In this document: piece by piece, positions 46,123 to 55,258 of the stretch
How the letters are laid out: each line of letters begins with the position of its first letter
Numbering within the stretch: the stretch's first letter is position 1
NCBI RefSeq assembly: GCF_003020115.1
Contig: NZ_PYFX01000005.1
Coordinates: forward strand, 186,001-250,000
Source of the DNA: Bradyrhizobium sp. MOS002
Lineage (GTDB): Bacteria > Pseudomonadota > Alphaproteobacteria > Rhizobiales > Xanthobacteraceae
Direction of reading: 5' to 3'
DNA: 64,000 bases
Program-made: the position numbers and the translations under genes
Notes under the pieces: model-generated
Seen by the model: the letters and a program-made list of their open reading frames with translations, nothing else
Databases searched by the model: none
Told to the model about the DNA's origin: nothing

Positions 46123-46138
46123 TGTGATGCGAGTCACG
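46123..46138. promoter_or_regulatory. CRP-like binding site 3
   Basis: TGTGATGCGAGTCACG again fits TGTGA-N6-TCAC and matches sites 1 and 2 in the outer bases. It is 59 bases upstream of the small exported protein gene on the minus strand, a distance usual for activation. Confidence 0.5.
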
Positions 46139-46168
46139 CCGGCGGCATCCCTCGCATCTGTTCATTGG

Positions 46169-48544
46169 CTACCGGCGAACGCTCAGCTCGCGGATCGCGA
46201 AACCGAGGTCGCGGGGATCGCCCGGGAAATGCGTGACGGCGTTGGTGTCCAACTCCACCACGAGCGTCTCGTCGCCTGCGAACTGATCCAACGGAAATGA
46301 CGAAGGGCCCGCAGGCACGACGCCTTTGTAGATCTCACGCCCATTGATCTTGACCAGGAATTCGTTGCCGGAGATCGGCATGGGCCACAATTCAAGCTTC
46401 AACGTGCGCGCCGGCATCACAGGCTTGTTCGGAATCTCGAGACGCGCGTTCGGTGATGCCCATTGAAGCGCACCTCCAGGGGTTGTTTCCTTGCCGAAAA
46501 GACCGCGCGTTGCGATCCCCGGCGGGGCTTCCGTACCGACCTCGAGCACATTGCGCTGCCCATCCAGGAATTCGCGCGAAGACCGGTCTGTGGCCACGGA
46601 TATCATCCGCTGCCCCGGATTGGCCGTGAGCCGCCCGGACGCCACCAGGCAGTCGAACTTTTCAAAGCCTTCCGGAAAATACGGCCGCCCGGCTCTGTCG
46701 GGCCAGGACGTGACTCGCGCCGCCGCCCAAGGCACCCGAAGGTCCGCTGCGAGTCGACGCAACAAATTGTGCATCATCGGATTGGCAACCTCGATGACGA
46801 GTCCGTTGCAGCTCTTGATGTCCGCGGACAAGCGATTGTAGTCCCAGTCGAGAGACGTCGCCTTTTGCACGTTGACCTGTGCGGCGGCGGTTGGAAGACC
46901 CGGAATACCCGCGCCCATCGCTTGCATCACCAGCAGTGGCCGCAACATGCCAAGGCCGAGGTGAACAGCCACGACGACGACAACGGCGGCAACGGCGCCC
47001 GGATTCCACCGCTTCGCAGCCAAGGGGCCCAAGGGCGCAACGACGAGAGTGAAGAGCATCGGCGTCGCCATGGCCAGGCCCTTGCCCGCGGCCCAGCCAT
47101 GACCGGCCGCGACAATGGCAATGGGCACGAGGCATCCGGCAAGGCTGCCGGCCAGGAGCCGCGCGGCGCTTCCGTCCGGCTCGGCGCGCCAGATCGTCCA
47201 CGCTGTTCTTGCAATCCCCCTCAACAGCACGAACAGAAAGCCATAAAGCAGCAATTTCCACACGACCGCGATCGCGGCAGGCCAGCCCGCGGACGGCAGC
47301 ACCGCATAAAGGCCGAGACCGGCGAGCGCGGATTCGACGGGCAATGAGAACCAGGCGTTCGCCAATTCTCCGAAACGACTTTCGGGACTGGCGATGACAT
47401 CGAGAAAGTTCGCGTCACTGCCGAACAGGTAACGCTGATAGTACTTCCACCAGTCGGGCGGGTTGGCGGCTGCATGGCTCAACTGGCGGAAGACATAGGC
47501 AACCGTGCCGGACCAGAGCGGGATGCACGCGAGCAGCGATATTCCCACACCTGCCGCCAAGCCTGACGCAGCCACGGGCAAGGCCTTGCGCGAGGCGCGA
47601 TGCCAGCAGCCCATCGCGGCCGCAACCGCCGCGGCGGGACCGTAGATCGTCAGCGATTCCGGATAGAGAAAGAACGCGCCTGTCATCAGCGCTGCAAAGA
47701 TGGCTCCCAGCCGAATGATCGAGCTTTGCGTCTGCCCGAAGCGATTGGTGTCGAAGGCGAACGCGACGAATGCGAGGAGAAGCAGGAAGATCGGCTGCGT
47801 CGCAAGTTGCGACCATGCGTTGATATCGAAGACGTACTGCTCGAAGAATCCGATCGTAAGCGCCGCGGCGCACGCAAATGCCAGCCAGCGCCGCATCGAG
47901 AGCGCGTTGACGAAGACGAACAGCGCCGCAAACAGCATGTTGAGCTGCATGCCGACCATATATGGATAGGTGCAATCGACGACACCGCCGCGACTGATGG
48001 CGGCGATTGCCGCATGGATCATCGACACCGCGCCGCGATAGTCGACGAACCACAGCGCCATCACCGAAATTGGATTGGACTTCGCATCGTCCGCGCCCTG
48101 GACGGCCAGGGTTGCGTAGTCGAGCACCCGATACGAAACCGAGGAGCCCAGGTACAACATGTGATCGTAGACGTTGGCCTGGAAAACGCGAAAGCGCGCG
48201 CCTCCGGTCCAGCCGGGAGCAAGACAAACCATCGCGATAGCCGCGACCGCTATCGCCATCGCAAGCCATCGTCCGGGCGATGGCTTGGACCGCCGACGCA
48301 GCGCCAGGAAGCGCATTGCCCCGGCAGTGACAAGACCGGCGATGGCCATCGCGGGCAGCGTCACCCATGGAGCGACGCCGGAAAGATACAGGACCGCGGT
48401 TCCGGCGGCGAGCAGGCCGAAGCCGAGCGGTGGCGCGAGCGCCCAGCGCACAGCAAAATGGTCCGATGGCAGAAGCAGGGAGAACGGAAGACCAATGGCG
48501 CCGCACGTCAGCGCGACGAGCCCAACCACCAGGATATCGTGCAT
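46169..48544 (-). CDS. Large polytopic membrane protein, family not recognised
   Basis: The 791-residue protein has about 14 hydrophobic helices spread over residues 1-560. A long extracytoplasmic-looking loop follows the first group of helices (about 110-190, with VYDHMLYLGSSVSYRVLDYA). A C-terminal soluble domain of about 210 residues contains beta-rich segments (LKLELWPMPISGNEFLVKIN). The layout resembles GT-C glycosyltransferases or O-antigen-type membrane proteins, but I see no decisive motif. GAGG is 4 bases before the ATG. The opposite frames are also open; codon usage and hydrophobic pattern favour this one. Confidence 0.75.
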   Translation of the reverse strand: MHDILVVGLVALTCGAIGLPFSLLLPSDHFAVRWALAPPLGFGLLAAGTAVLYLSGVAPWVTLPAMAIAGLVTAGAMRFLALRRRSKPSPGRWLAMAIAVAAIAMVCLAPGWTGGARFRVFQANVYDHMLYLGSSVSYRVLDYATLAVQGADDAKSNPISVMALWFVDYRGAVSMIHAAIAAISRGGVVDCTYPYMVGMQLNMLFAALFVFVNALSMRRWLAFACAAALTIGFFEQYVFDINAWSQLATQPIFLLLLAFVAFAFDTNRFGQTQSSIIRLGAIFAALMTGAFFLYPESLTIYGPAAAVAAAMGCWHRASRKALPVAASGLAAGVGISLLACIPLWSGTVAYVFRQLSHAAANPPDWWKYYQRYLFGSDANFLDVIASPESRFGELANAWFSLPVESALAGLGLYAVLPSAGWPAAIAVVWKLLLYGFLFVLLRGIARTAWTIWRAEPDGSAARLLAGSLAGCLVPIAIVAAGHGWAAGKGLAMATPMLFTLVVAPLGPLAAKRWNPGAVAAVVVVVAVHLGLGMLRPLLVMQAMGAGIPGLPTAAAQVNVQKATSLDWDYNRLSADIKSCNGLVIEVANPMMHNLLRRLAADLRVPWAAARVTSWPDRAGRPYFPEGFEKFDCLVASGRLTANPGQRMISVATDRSSREFLDGQRNVLEVGTEAPPGIATRGLFGKETTPGGALQWASPNARLEIPNKPVMPARTLKLELWPMPISGNEFLVKINGREIYKGVVPAGPSSFPLDQFAGDETLVVELDTNAVTHFPGDPRDLGFAIRELSVRR

Positions 48545-48738
48545 GCTGCCTCGCGCCGCCGAGTTCCGTGCAGTTTCGGCCGTCCGGACACGCTGTCAAT
48601 CCAAGGCAAATGAACAAAGCACGCGAGCCGCGAAGCATTTGGTCGTCGGCTTCATGCACTATGATCTGGGATACTTCGACCTGGAGCAGAAAACCTGCAA
48701 CCTCTCGACAACCCGTTCGGCACGAGGTTGTCCCATGT

Positions 48739-48783
48739 CTTAGGTACGTTCCGTACTTAGGTGCGTTCCGTTGCCCATGTCTT
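48739..48783. repeat. Short tandem direct repeat
   Basis: Two 17-base units, CTTAGGTACGTTCCGTA and CTTAGGTGCGTTCCGTT, are in tandem. They are flanked by CCCATGTCTT at 48732 and again at 48774. It lies in the 260-base gap between the large membrane protein gene and tRNA-Thr, which otherwise holds nothing recognisable. Confidence 0.6.
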
Positions 48784-48804
48784 CGGGACGGACATTGAAG
48801 GCGC

Positions 48805-48880
48805 TGGTGCCGCAAGAGGGATTCGAACCCCCGACCCCGTCATTACGAATGACGTGCTCTACCAACTGAGCTATTGCGGC
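48805..48880 (-). tRNA. tRNA-Thr (anticodon CGT)
   Basis: The 76-base cloverleaf on the minus strand has acceptor GCCGCAA/TTGCGGC, encoded CCA, D arm GCTC/GAGC, anticodon stem CGTCA/TGACG, loop TTCGTAA with CGT at 48845-48847, and T arm GGGGG/TCCCT-type pairing. It decodes ACG. Confidence 0.95.
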
Positions 48881-48980
48881 GAACCCTGCCGGGGCCCGCG
48901 CGAGGCCGGTCCCGTTACGCGCGCTCCTGATATCGGGCGGGGCCCGAATTGGCAAGGTGGAGCCGGCTCCGAAATGCCGC

Positions 48981-50780
48981 TCATCCGCCCCAGCGAGACC
49001 AGAATCCGCGCCAGCCGCCGGCCTGGGCCTTTGCATGGTCCCTGGGCGTGCCGATTTGTTCCGTAAATTCATCGCTCGGACCCTCGTCATCGATCCCGGG
49101 ATCATCAGGGGCGCGGACGATCGGGATGACGACGGGAATAGGTGCTTGTGCAGGTTTGCCGAGGTCGGCGCGGGTTCTGAACACCGGCGTTGCCGCCGCT
49201 GGCGATGATTCGGCAACCTCAGGGACCGGTTTGACCGGCTCGGCGGGCGTGACGACCGGCTCTTCCTTGACGGTTTCCTTCGCGGTTTCCTGGACGGCCT
49301 CCTTTGAGATTTCCTGGGCCTCAAGAGGCGGCGAATTGTCCTGCGCGGCGGGCACCGGATCCGGTGCCGTGACAGCCGGTTCCACCGGGCCTTCGCTCGG
49401 GGCCGCCGTCACCCGCTTCGGCGGCGGGGCCGCCAGCATGGCTTCCTCGAAGGCCGAGGATTCGATCGTATCGCCCTTGCCGGAAGGAAGGCTCGCGACC
49501 GGCGTCTGCCACTGGAACGCGTCGAGGCGGCCCGTGACCGGGGACACCGGACGCCAGCGGTCGCTGACATAACCGTCCGCGGTCCAGGCCGGGTCATGGC
49601 GGGCGCGCACCGCGCGCAACGTCCAGGCGCGGGCCCGGCCGCCATCACCATGCTCCGTGCGCTCGAGTTCGGCCATCAGCAGCGCCACGCGCTGGGTCGG
49701 ATCGTTGACGTAAGGCGCCAGCACCGCGCGTGCACGGGCGAACTCGGACGCATCGATCGCGGCGCGCGCGATCGCCAGCTGGCCCTCGACATGGCCGGCC
49801 CTGTCGGCAGGAATCTTGGCCGCAAGCGTCTCGACCCGCTGCAAACGCTGCCGCGCGGAATCGCCGAGCTTCACATGCGCATAGGCATCGGCGAGATCAG
49901 GATGCGGATTGGCAACCCATGCGGCTTCGACCAGCTTCATGGCGCGGCGTACCTGATGCGCCTCGCTCTCGAATTTTGCAGCGAGCACTGCGGCCGGGAC
50001 CAGCGTCGGCGCGAGCTTGACTGCCTGCATCACGCTCTCGCGCGCGACGTCGCGGTCCATTGTTTCCAATTCCAGCGCGCGTGCGGCGAGCAGCACGCCG
50101 CGCTGGCGGCGATAGGCCTGCTTGTCGATCAGGCCCGCGGACAGATTCGAATCGAGGATCGCGAGCGCGCCGCTCCAGTCACCGCGCGCGCAACGGAAGC
50201 CGAGCACCGCATGCGAGGCCCAGGTCGAGGACGGCGACAGCTTGATCGCTTCCTCGGCGATCATCACCGCGCCGACCGCATCGTCGGCGCGCTGCGCCTC
50301 GATGAACAGGCCGCGCAGGCCGAGCAGGCGCGTGTCCTCGCGCTCGGCCATGGCACGGAAGACGCGCTGGGCCTCGTCGCGATTGCCCTCGAGCTGCGCC
50401 GATTGCGCATGCAGGAGAAGCGCGAGCGGATCGTTCGCGGCCAGCCGCCGCGCTGTATCGGCGTGACGACGGGCAAGAGCGGTGTCGCCATGGCCGATCG
50501 CAAGCAGGCCGTGGGTGATGGCGTGGCGGCCGCGAGCATGACGCTTTTCGTGACGACGGCGGCGCAGACGCCCCGGCGCGCGCCAGACCATCGTCAGCAG
50601 GCTCCAGACCAGCACGACGGCCGCGGCAAAGAGGCCAAGCAAGAACACGAATCGGGGAAGCGTCGTCGTGGCGCGGAAAGCGCCCGCGGTCAGGACGAGG
50701 TCGCCGGGCTGATCGGCAACCCAGGCCGCGCCGGCCGCCGCCAGCGCGATCAGGACGAGGAAGAGGACGATGCGAAGCAT
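48981..50780 (-). CDS. hemY: HemY N-terminal domain / TPR membrane protein
   Basis: The 599-residue protein has two N-terminal membrane helices with the HemY_N domain (GDLVLTAGAFRATTTLPRFV). A TPR-like helical region covers about 85-420, and a Pro/Glu/Val-rich C-terminal tail ends in WRGFWSRWGG. HemY of this type is not the protoporphyrinogen oxidase of Gram-positives. It is an inner-membrane protein encoded with heme genes, with an uncertain role. It follows Mic60 by 36 bases and HemD before that, so hemD-mic60-hemY form one unit. Confidence 0.9.
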   Translation of the reverse strand: MLRIVLFLVLIALAAAGAAWVADQPGDLVLTAGAFRATTTLPRFVFLLGLFAAAVVLVWSLLTMVWRAPGRLRRRRHEKRHARGRHAITHGLLAIGHGDTALARRHADTARRLAANDPLALLLHAQSAQLEGNRDEAQRVFRAMAEREDTRLLGLRGLFIEAQRADDAVGAVMIAEEAIKLSPSSTWASHAVLGFRCARGDWSGALAILDSNLSAGLIDKQAYRRQRGVLLAARALELETMDRDVARESVMQAVKLAPTLVPAAVLAAKFESEAHQVRRAMKLVEAAWVANPHPDLADAYAHVKLGDSARQRLQRVETLAAKIPADRAGHVEGQLAIARAAIDASEFARARAVLAPYVNDPTQRVALLMAELERTEHGDGGRARAWTLRAVRARHDPAWTADGYVSDRWRPVSPVTGRLDAFQWQTPVASLPSGKGDTIESSAFEEAMLAAPPPKRVTAAPSEGPVEPAVTAPDPVPAAQDNSPPLEAQEISKEAVQETAKETVKEEPVVTPAEPVKPVPEVAESSPAAATPVFRTRADLGKPAQAPIPVVIPIVRAPDDPGIDDEGPSDEFTEQIGTPRDHAKAQAGGWRGFWSRWGG

Positions 50781-50816
50781 GACGATCCCTATACGCGCTG
50801 ATGATTGCGCGAACCT

Positions 50817-52109
50817 TTATTGACCAGGCTTGACGAGATCCGCCATGGCGGCGTCGGCGAATTTGCGTGAGGCGGCGAGCGCCGCGTCACGGGCATCGGC
50901 CTTATCGAGCCAGGCTTGCGCCGGTGCACGATCGGCTTCGGGCAACGTCTTCAACTCGCGCCGTGCTTCGACGAAATCGTTGCGTAACGCAGCCGCCGTC
51001 ACCCGCGCGACGATGGCGCCGCGATCATTGCCCACCCCGTCGGTACGCTCGATGCGGACGAGTTTTGACGCCCCCGCCTGAAGGCGCTCGACGATGCCGG
51101 TGCCGCTGGCCGGGGCTTCCGCCGGCGGGGACAATTTTGGCACGATGTTGAGGAGCTCGCGGCTCAACGCGACCGGCGTCGGAATGCCTGACGATGCAAA
51201 GGTGTCGAGCGGCTTCAGCATATCCGGCTTTGCTGCCAGCGACCGCGCTGCGACAAGTTGCGCCTCGTAGGCGTCGCCGTGGCGAACGGCGACGTCGAGC
51301 AGGGCGGCCGCCACCACATGGCGCAGCGGCTTGTCGTCCATCGCCCTCGCGGCGGCAACCTTCTCGCTTTGCTGCGCGAGTTCCGCACGCTCGGTCTTGC
51401 TGGCACGCTCGAGCTGAGCGAGGCGGTCGTTGAGAGCGGCAAGATCGGGCGCAGCAGCGCGCGGCGCCGATGTCGCGTCGTTCAGGGCGCTAGCAGTCTT
51501 GTCGGACTGTGCGCGCAGACTGGCGATGTCGCTGCGCAGGCTCGTTGCGGATTTCTCCAGCGCATCGATCCGCGCCACCATGGCCGGATCGACGGCAGGC
51601 TTGCCTGCCTTGGCTTCGACCGCGGCAACGCGCCCGCTCAGCGCGTCGACGGCTGCGCCCGTCACTTGCGGAGCGGCCGGCGGCGCCTGCACCGCAGGCC
51701 AGCCCAGCATCCAGCCGACCGCGATCACGATTGTGGCTGCGACAGCGCCGGAGAACGGAGCGATAACCCAGGGTGAAATCGACGGCGATACCGACGCGGG
51801 CGCAACCGAAGACCCCTCCTCGACAGGTTCGGGCTGCGGCTCGGCATTAGCTTCTTCGGGCTTGGCCTCTTGAGACTTGGCCTCCTGAAACTTGGCCTCT
51901 TCGGACTTGCCCTCTTCGGACATGGCCTGTTCAGACTTGGCCTGCTCATGCGCGGCCTGTTCGCTCGCTGCCGCAGCCTCAGGCTCGCCCGCCACCCCCT
52001 GTGGCTGGGTCGAGACTTCGGTTGCCTCGAGGTCGATGGTGGGCGGGGTGCGCTTGGCGCGGCCGGACTCGGGAGCCAATCCTGCGTCTTCAGGCTTGTC
52101 GTCGGCCAT
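50817..52109 (-). CDS. Mitofilin/Mic60-like inner membrane protein
   Basis: The 430-residue protein has an acidic, repeat-rich N-terminal part (about 1-105), a single membrane helix (about 115-137), a coiled-coil region (about 150-255) and a C-terminal helical mitofilin domain. This is the architecture of alphaproteobacterial Mic60 (COG4223). In mitochondria, Mic60 shapes crista junctions, and bacterial Mic60 is tied to intracytoplasmic membranes. Its position between hemD and hemY is the conserved one. The repeat region 51862-51966 encodes a Glu/Ala/Lys-rich spacer. Confidence 0.9.
   Translation of the reverse strand: MADDKPEDAGLAPESGRAKRTPPTIDLEATEVSTQPQGVAGEPEAAAASEQAAHEQAKSEQAMSEEGKSEEAKFQEAKSQEAKPEEANAEPQPEPVEEGSSVAPASVSPSISPWVIAPFSGAVAATIVIAVGWMLGWPAVQAPPAAPQVTGAAVDALSGRVAAVEAKAGKPAVDPAMVARIDALEKSATSLRSDIASLRAQSDKTASALNDATSAPRAAAPDLAALNDRLAQLERASKTERAELAQQSEKVAAARAMDDKPLRHVVAAALLDVAVRHGDAYEAQLVAARSLAAKPDMLKPLDTFASSGIPTPVALSRELLNIVPKLSPPAEAPASGTGIVERLQAGASKLVRIERTDGVGNDRGAIVARVTAAALRNDFVEARRELKTLPEADRAPAQAWLDKADARDAALAASRKFADAAMADLVKPGQ
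51862..51966 (-). repeat. Seven 15-base tandem repeats inside the Mic60 gene
   Basis: The plus-strand units are variants of TTGGCCTCTTCGGAC and lie in register at 51862, 51877, 51892, 51907, 51922, 51937 and 51952. On the coding strand they give a Glu-Ala-Lys-Ser-type pentapeptide. The unit length preserves the frame, so copy number can change without breaking the gene. Confidence 0.85.
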
Positions 52110-52174
52110 CGTGACGGTTCCTCACACTTACATGCCCTAAACGGACCCGATTGCGTCGGATTCGGCCCGACCTC

Positions 52175-52921
52175 TTACGCCAAACGGGTGCGCAAAGCAC
52201 GCTCCAAGGTGTCAAATAAGGCATTTTCGTCTGGCGTAGCCGCCACCAGAACCCGCGAGGCACCTGCCTCGCGCAGCACGCCTGCGACCGTCTCGGACAG
52301 GCAGCATTGCGGGATCGCCAGAGCCGAGATTTCGACACCTTCGTCCCGCGCGGCCTCCAGGAAAGCCCGCGCGCTGCGCCGGGAGTAATGCAGCACCGCT
52401 TCGATCCCATGGGTGGCAAAACCTTCACAGACATCACGTGGCAACAGCTTGACCGGAGCCATGCGATAGGTCGTCTGCGTGACGACGTTGAAGCCTTCGG
52501 CGCCCAGCTCACCGCCGAGGTCGCGCGACAGATCCGCGCCCGCGAGATAGAGCAACGTGCTCTTTTTCTTCAGCCGCTTGTCGCGCGCGCCCTGCATCAC
52601 CTTGTCGCGCAAGGCCGCGGCATCGCCGCCGGCGACGACCACCTCGGCAAAGCCGGCATCGCGCGCGGCGGCGGCCGTGTGCTCACCGACCGCGAACAGC
52701 GGCAGCTCCAGAAGACCAAGGTCCTGCAATTGCGGTGCGACGCCACGAATCGCATTGGCCGACGTGACGATGACGGCGCTGTAGCCTGTCTCACTCTCGT
52801 CATGGAAGGCGACCGGCTCGAACTTGAGCACCGGCGCAAGCAGCACCACATGACCCCGTGCACGCAGACTTTCCGACGTCGCCTCATTGTCGGGATGCGG
52901 CCGTGTGACAAGAATGGACAT
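52175..52921 (-). CDS. hemD: Uroporphyrinogen-III synthase
   Basis: The 248-residue protein has the two-domain HemD pattern. SILVTRPHPDNEATSESLRA is at the start, VIVTSANAIRG in the first domain, FAVGEHTAAAARDAGF in the linker region and VLHYSRRSARAFLEA in the second. It closes the linear tetrapyrrole hydroxymethylbilane to uroporphyrinogen III. I use the ATG at 52921; a GTG at 52960 is possible. It is divergent from tsaD and first in the unit with mic60 and hemY. Confidence 0.88.
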   Translation of the reverse strand: MSILVTRPHPDNEATSESLRARGHVVLLAPVLKFEPVAFHDESETGYSAVIVTSANAIRGVAPQLQDLGLLELPLFAVGEHTAAAARDAGFAEVVVAGGDAAALRDKVMQGARDKRLKKKSTLLYLAGADLSRDLGGELGAEGFNVVTQTTYRMAPVKLLPRDVCEGFATHGIEAVLHYSRRSARAFLEAARDEGVEISALAIPQCCLSETVAGVLREAGASRVLVAATPDENALFDTLERALRTRLA

Positions 52922-53067
52922 CGCTTGTGTTCCCGAACCACGTGGCGGTGGCGCTTTCACGAGGAACGGCCGCGCGTGACGATTGCGTTGGCCGACCCCG
53001 GAATGCTACCGGACGTACCAGAACTCTGCTTTGCGGATGAGCGCAAGGGGGGTGAGAAGGGCGCAAA

Positions 53068-54159
53068 TTGGATAACAATTCGCCAATGCTGGTACTGGGC
53101 ATCGAAACCACCTGCGACGAGACCGCCGCGGCGGTGATCGAGCGTGCGCCTGACGGCACAGGCAAGATCCTGTCCAATATCGTACGGTCGCAGGTCGAGG
53201 AACATGCCCGCTTCGGCGGCGTGGTACCGGAGATCGCGGCCCGCGCCCATGTCGACCTGCTCGACGGCATCATCGACCGCGCCATGACTGAGGCCGGCAT
53301 CGACTTCGCCCAGCTCGACGGTGTCGCGGCCGCGGCGGGGCCGGGGCTGATCGGTGGCGTCATCGTCGGGCTCACCACCGCGAAGGCGATCGCGATGGTG
53401 CACGATACGCCGCTGGTCGCCGTGAACCATCTGGAAGCGCATGCGCTGACGCCGCGCCTGACCGACGCACTCGAATTTCCCTATTGCCTGTTTCTCGCCT
53501 CGGGCGGCCATACCCAGATCGTCGCCGTCACCGGCGTCGGCCAGTATGTGCGGCTCGGCACCACCGTGGACGATGCGATCGGCGAGGCCTTCGACAAGGT
53601 CGCGAAGATGCTGGGACTCCCCTATCCCGGCGGGCCGCAGGTCGAGCGCGCGGCAGTCAGCGGTGATCCCGCGCGATTTGCGTTTCCGCGGCCGCTGCAG
53701 GGACGCCCCGACGCCAACTTCTCGTTATCGGGTTTGAAGACGGCGGTCCGCAACGAAGCGAGCCGGTTGGCCGAGATCACACCGCAGGACGTCAGCGATC
53801 TCTGCGCGAGCTTCCAGGCCGCCGTGCTCGACTCCACCGCCGACCGGTTGAGTGTCGGCCTGAAACTTTTCCGCGAGCAGTTCGGCGCACCGCGTGCGCT
53901 GGTGGCGGCCGGCGGCGTCGCCGCAAATCAGGCGATCCGCGGCGCGCTGCATGACGTTGCGAGGAAAGCCGGTACCCAACTGATCATGCCGCCGCCGGCG
54001 CTCTGCACCGACAACGGCGCGATGATCGCCTGGGCCGGCGCCGAACGTCTCGCACTCGGGATGACCGACACGATGGAAGCACAGCCGCGCGCGCGCTGGC
54101 TGCTCGATGCGAACGCGACGGCACCGGCCGGATACGGCAAGACGCGCGCGGGATATTAG
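53068..54159 (+). CDS. tsaD: tRNA N6-adenosine threonylcarbamoyltransferase TsaD
   Basis: The 363-residue protein (357 if started at the ATG 53086) has [17 protein letters not shown] at the N terminus and the metal-binding HVDLLDG-type and [10 protein letters not shown] segments. [30 protein letters not shown] and the C-terminal [12 protein letters not shown] follow. It transfers the threonylcarbamoyl group to A37 of ANN-decoding tRNAs, with TsaB and TsaE. I keep the TTG at 53068 because GAGAAGG lies 8 bases before it, whereas the ATG at 53086 has no ribosome binding site. GpsA starts 2 bases after its stop. Confidence 0.95.
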   Translation: MDNNSPMLVLGIETTCDETAAAVIERAPDGTGKILSNIVRSQVEEHARFGGVVPEIAARAHVDLLDGIIDRAMTEAGIDFAQLDGVAAAAGPGLIGGVIVGLTTAKAIAMVHDTPLVAVNHLEAHALTPRLTDALEFPYCLFLASGGHTQIVAVTGVGQYVRLGTTVDDAIGEAFDKVAKMLGLPYPGGPQVERAAVSGDPARFAFPRPLQGRPDANFSLSGLKTAVRNEASRLAEITPQDVSDLCASFQAAVLDSTADRLSVGLKLFREQFGAPRALVAAGGVAANQAIRGALHDVARKAGTQLIMPPPALCTDNGAMIAWAGAERLALGMTDTMEAQPRARWLLDANATAPAGYGKTRAGY

Positions 54160-54161
54160 CA

Positions 54162-55142
54162 ATGACCACGTTCCAATCGGTTGCGGTGATTGGAGCCGGC
54201 GCCTGGGGCACGGCGCTGGCGATGGTGGCGGCGCGGGCCGGACGGAACGTGACGCTGTGGGCGCGCAATCCCGAGCACGCGACGCGAATCGCGTCGAGCC
54301 GCGACAATCCACGGCTGCCGGGCGTGCGGCTTGCGCCGGAGATCATCATCACGAGCGACCTGGCCCTCGCCGCGCGCGCGGACATGCTGCTGATCGCAGT
54401 GCCCGCGCAGCATCTGCGCGGTGCTGTCAACATGCTCGCCTCGCACCTGGAAAAGCCGGTGCCGATCATTGCCTGCGCCAAGGGCATCGAGCACGGCACC
54501 CATAAATTCATGACCGACGTGATCGCCGAGGCCGCGCCTCACGCGCAGCCGGCGATCCTGTCGGGCCCGAGCTTTGCCGACGACGTCGCGCGCGGCCTGC
54601 CGACGGCAGTGACGCTGGCCGCAAAGGACGACGCCTTGGCCAGCAGCCTGGTGCAGGCGCTGGGCTCGCCGACGTTCCGGCCCTATCACTCGACCGATGT
54701 CCGCGGCGTCGAGATCGGCGGCGCCGCCAAGAACGTGCTGGCAATCGCGGCCGGCATCGTGGTCGGCCGCAATCTCGGCGCCTCCGCGCTCGCCGCACTG
54801 ACCACACGCGGCTTCAGTGAGCTGGCACGGTTCGGCCGAGCCAGCGGCGCGCGCACGGAAACACTCTCAGGTCTTTCCGGCCTCGGCGACCTGTTGCTGA
54901 GCTGCTCGACCGCGCAATCGCGCAATTTTGCGCTCGGGATCGCGCTCGGTCGCGGCGAGGCCGCACCGGCCGGCAAGCTTGCGGAAGGTGCATTCACTGC
55001 GCCGGTGCTGGTCGAGCTCGCAGCCGCCGGAAATGTCGACATGCCGGTCTCCCAAGCGGTGGCGGCCATCCTGGATGGCAGGTTGACGATTGACGCCGCG
55101 ATCGAAGGGCTGCTGACACGGCCATTCAGGGCCGAGGAATAG
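54162..55142 (+). CDS. gpsA: Glycerol-3-phosphate dehydrogenase [NAD(P)+]
   Basis: The 326-residue protein begins with [20 protein letters not shown], the NAD(P)-binding turn. It continues with [34 protein letters not shown], the catalytic-Lys region [15 protein letters not shown] and [15 protein letters not shown]. It makes glycerol-3-phosphate for phospholipid synthesis. It is two bases after tsaD, a common alphaproteobacterial pair, and probably translationally coupled. Confidence 0.96.
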   Translation: MTTFQSVAVIGAGAWGTALAMVAARAGRNVTLWARNPEHATRIASSRDNPRLPGVRLAPEIIITSDLALAARADMLLIAVPAQHLRGAVNMLASHLEKPVPIIACAKGIEHGTHKFMTDVIAEAAPHAQPAILSGPSFADDVARGLPTAVTLAAKDDALASSLVQALGSPTFRPYHSTDVRGVEIGGAAKNVLAIAAGIVVGRNLGASALAALTTRGFSELARFGRASGARTETLSGLSGLGDLLLSCSTAQSRNFALGIALGRGEAAPAGKLAEGAFTAPVLVELAAAGNVDMPVSQAVAAILDGRLTIDAAIEGLLTRPFRAEE

Positions 55143-55258
55143 CGGCGCTCCCCTCGCGTCGCAGGTAGCACTTCACGCGCTCTGCACGCTGGTCTAGCCT
55201 AGCGGCACACCGCAGGATCCCGGTCCAACAACAACGAAACGGATCCCAGGGGAAACGC

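Noticed and set aside
47415..48815. Second long minus-strand frame (466 codons) overlapping the large membrane protein gene
   Set aside because: It lies in another frame of the same strand, lacks hydrophobic pattern or motif, and reads into tRNA-Thr.
53065..53085. lac-operator-like sequence GGATAACAATT before tsaD
   Set aside because: Only half of the lac operator is present, there is no LacI-type gene, and it overlaps the start of tsaD; chance match.
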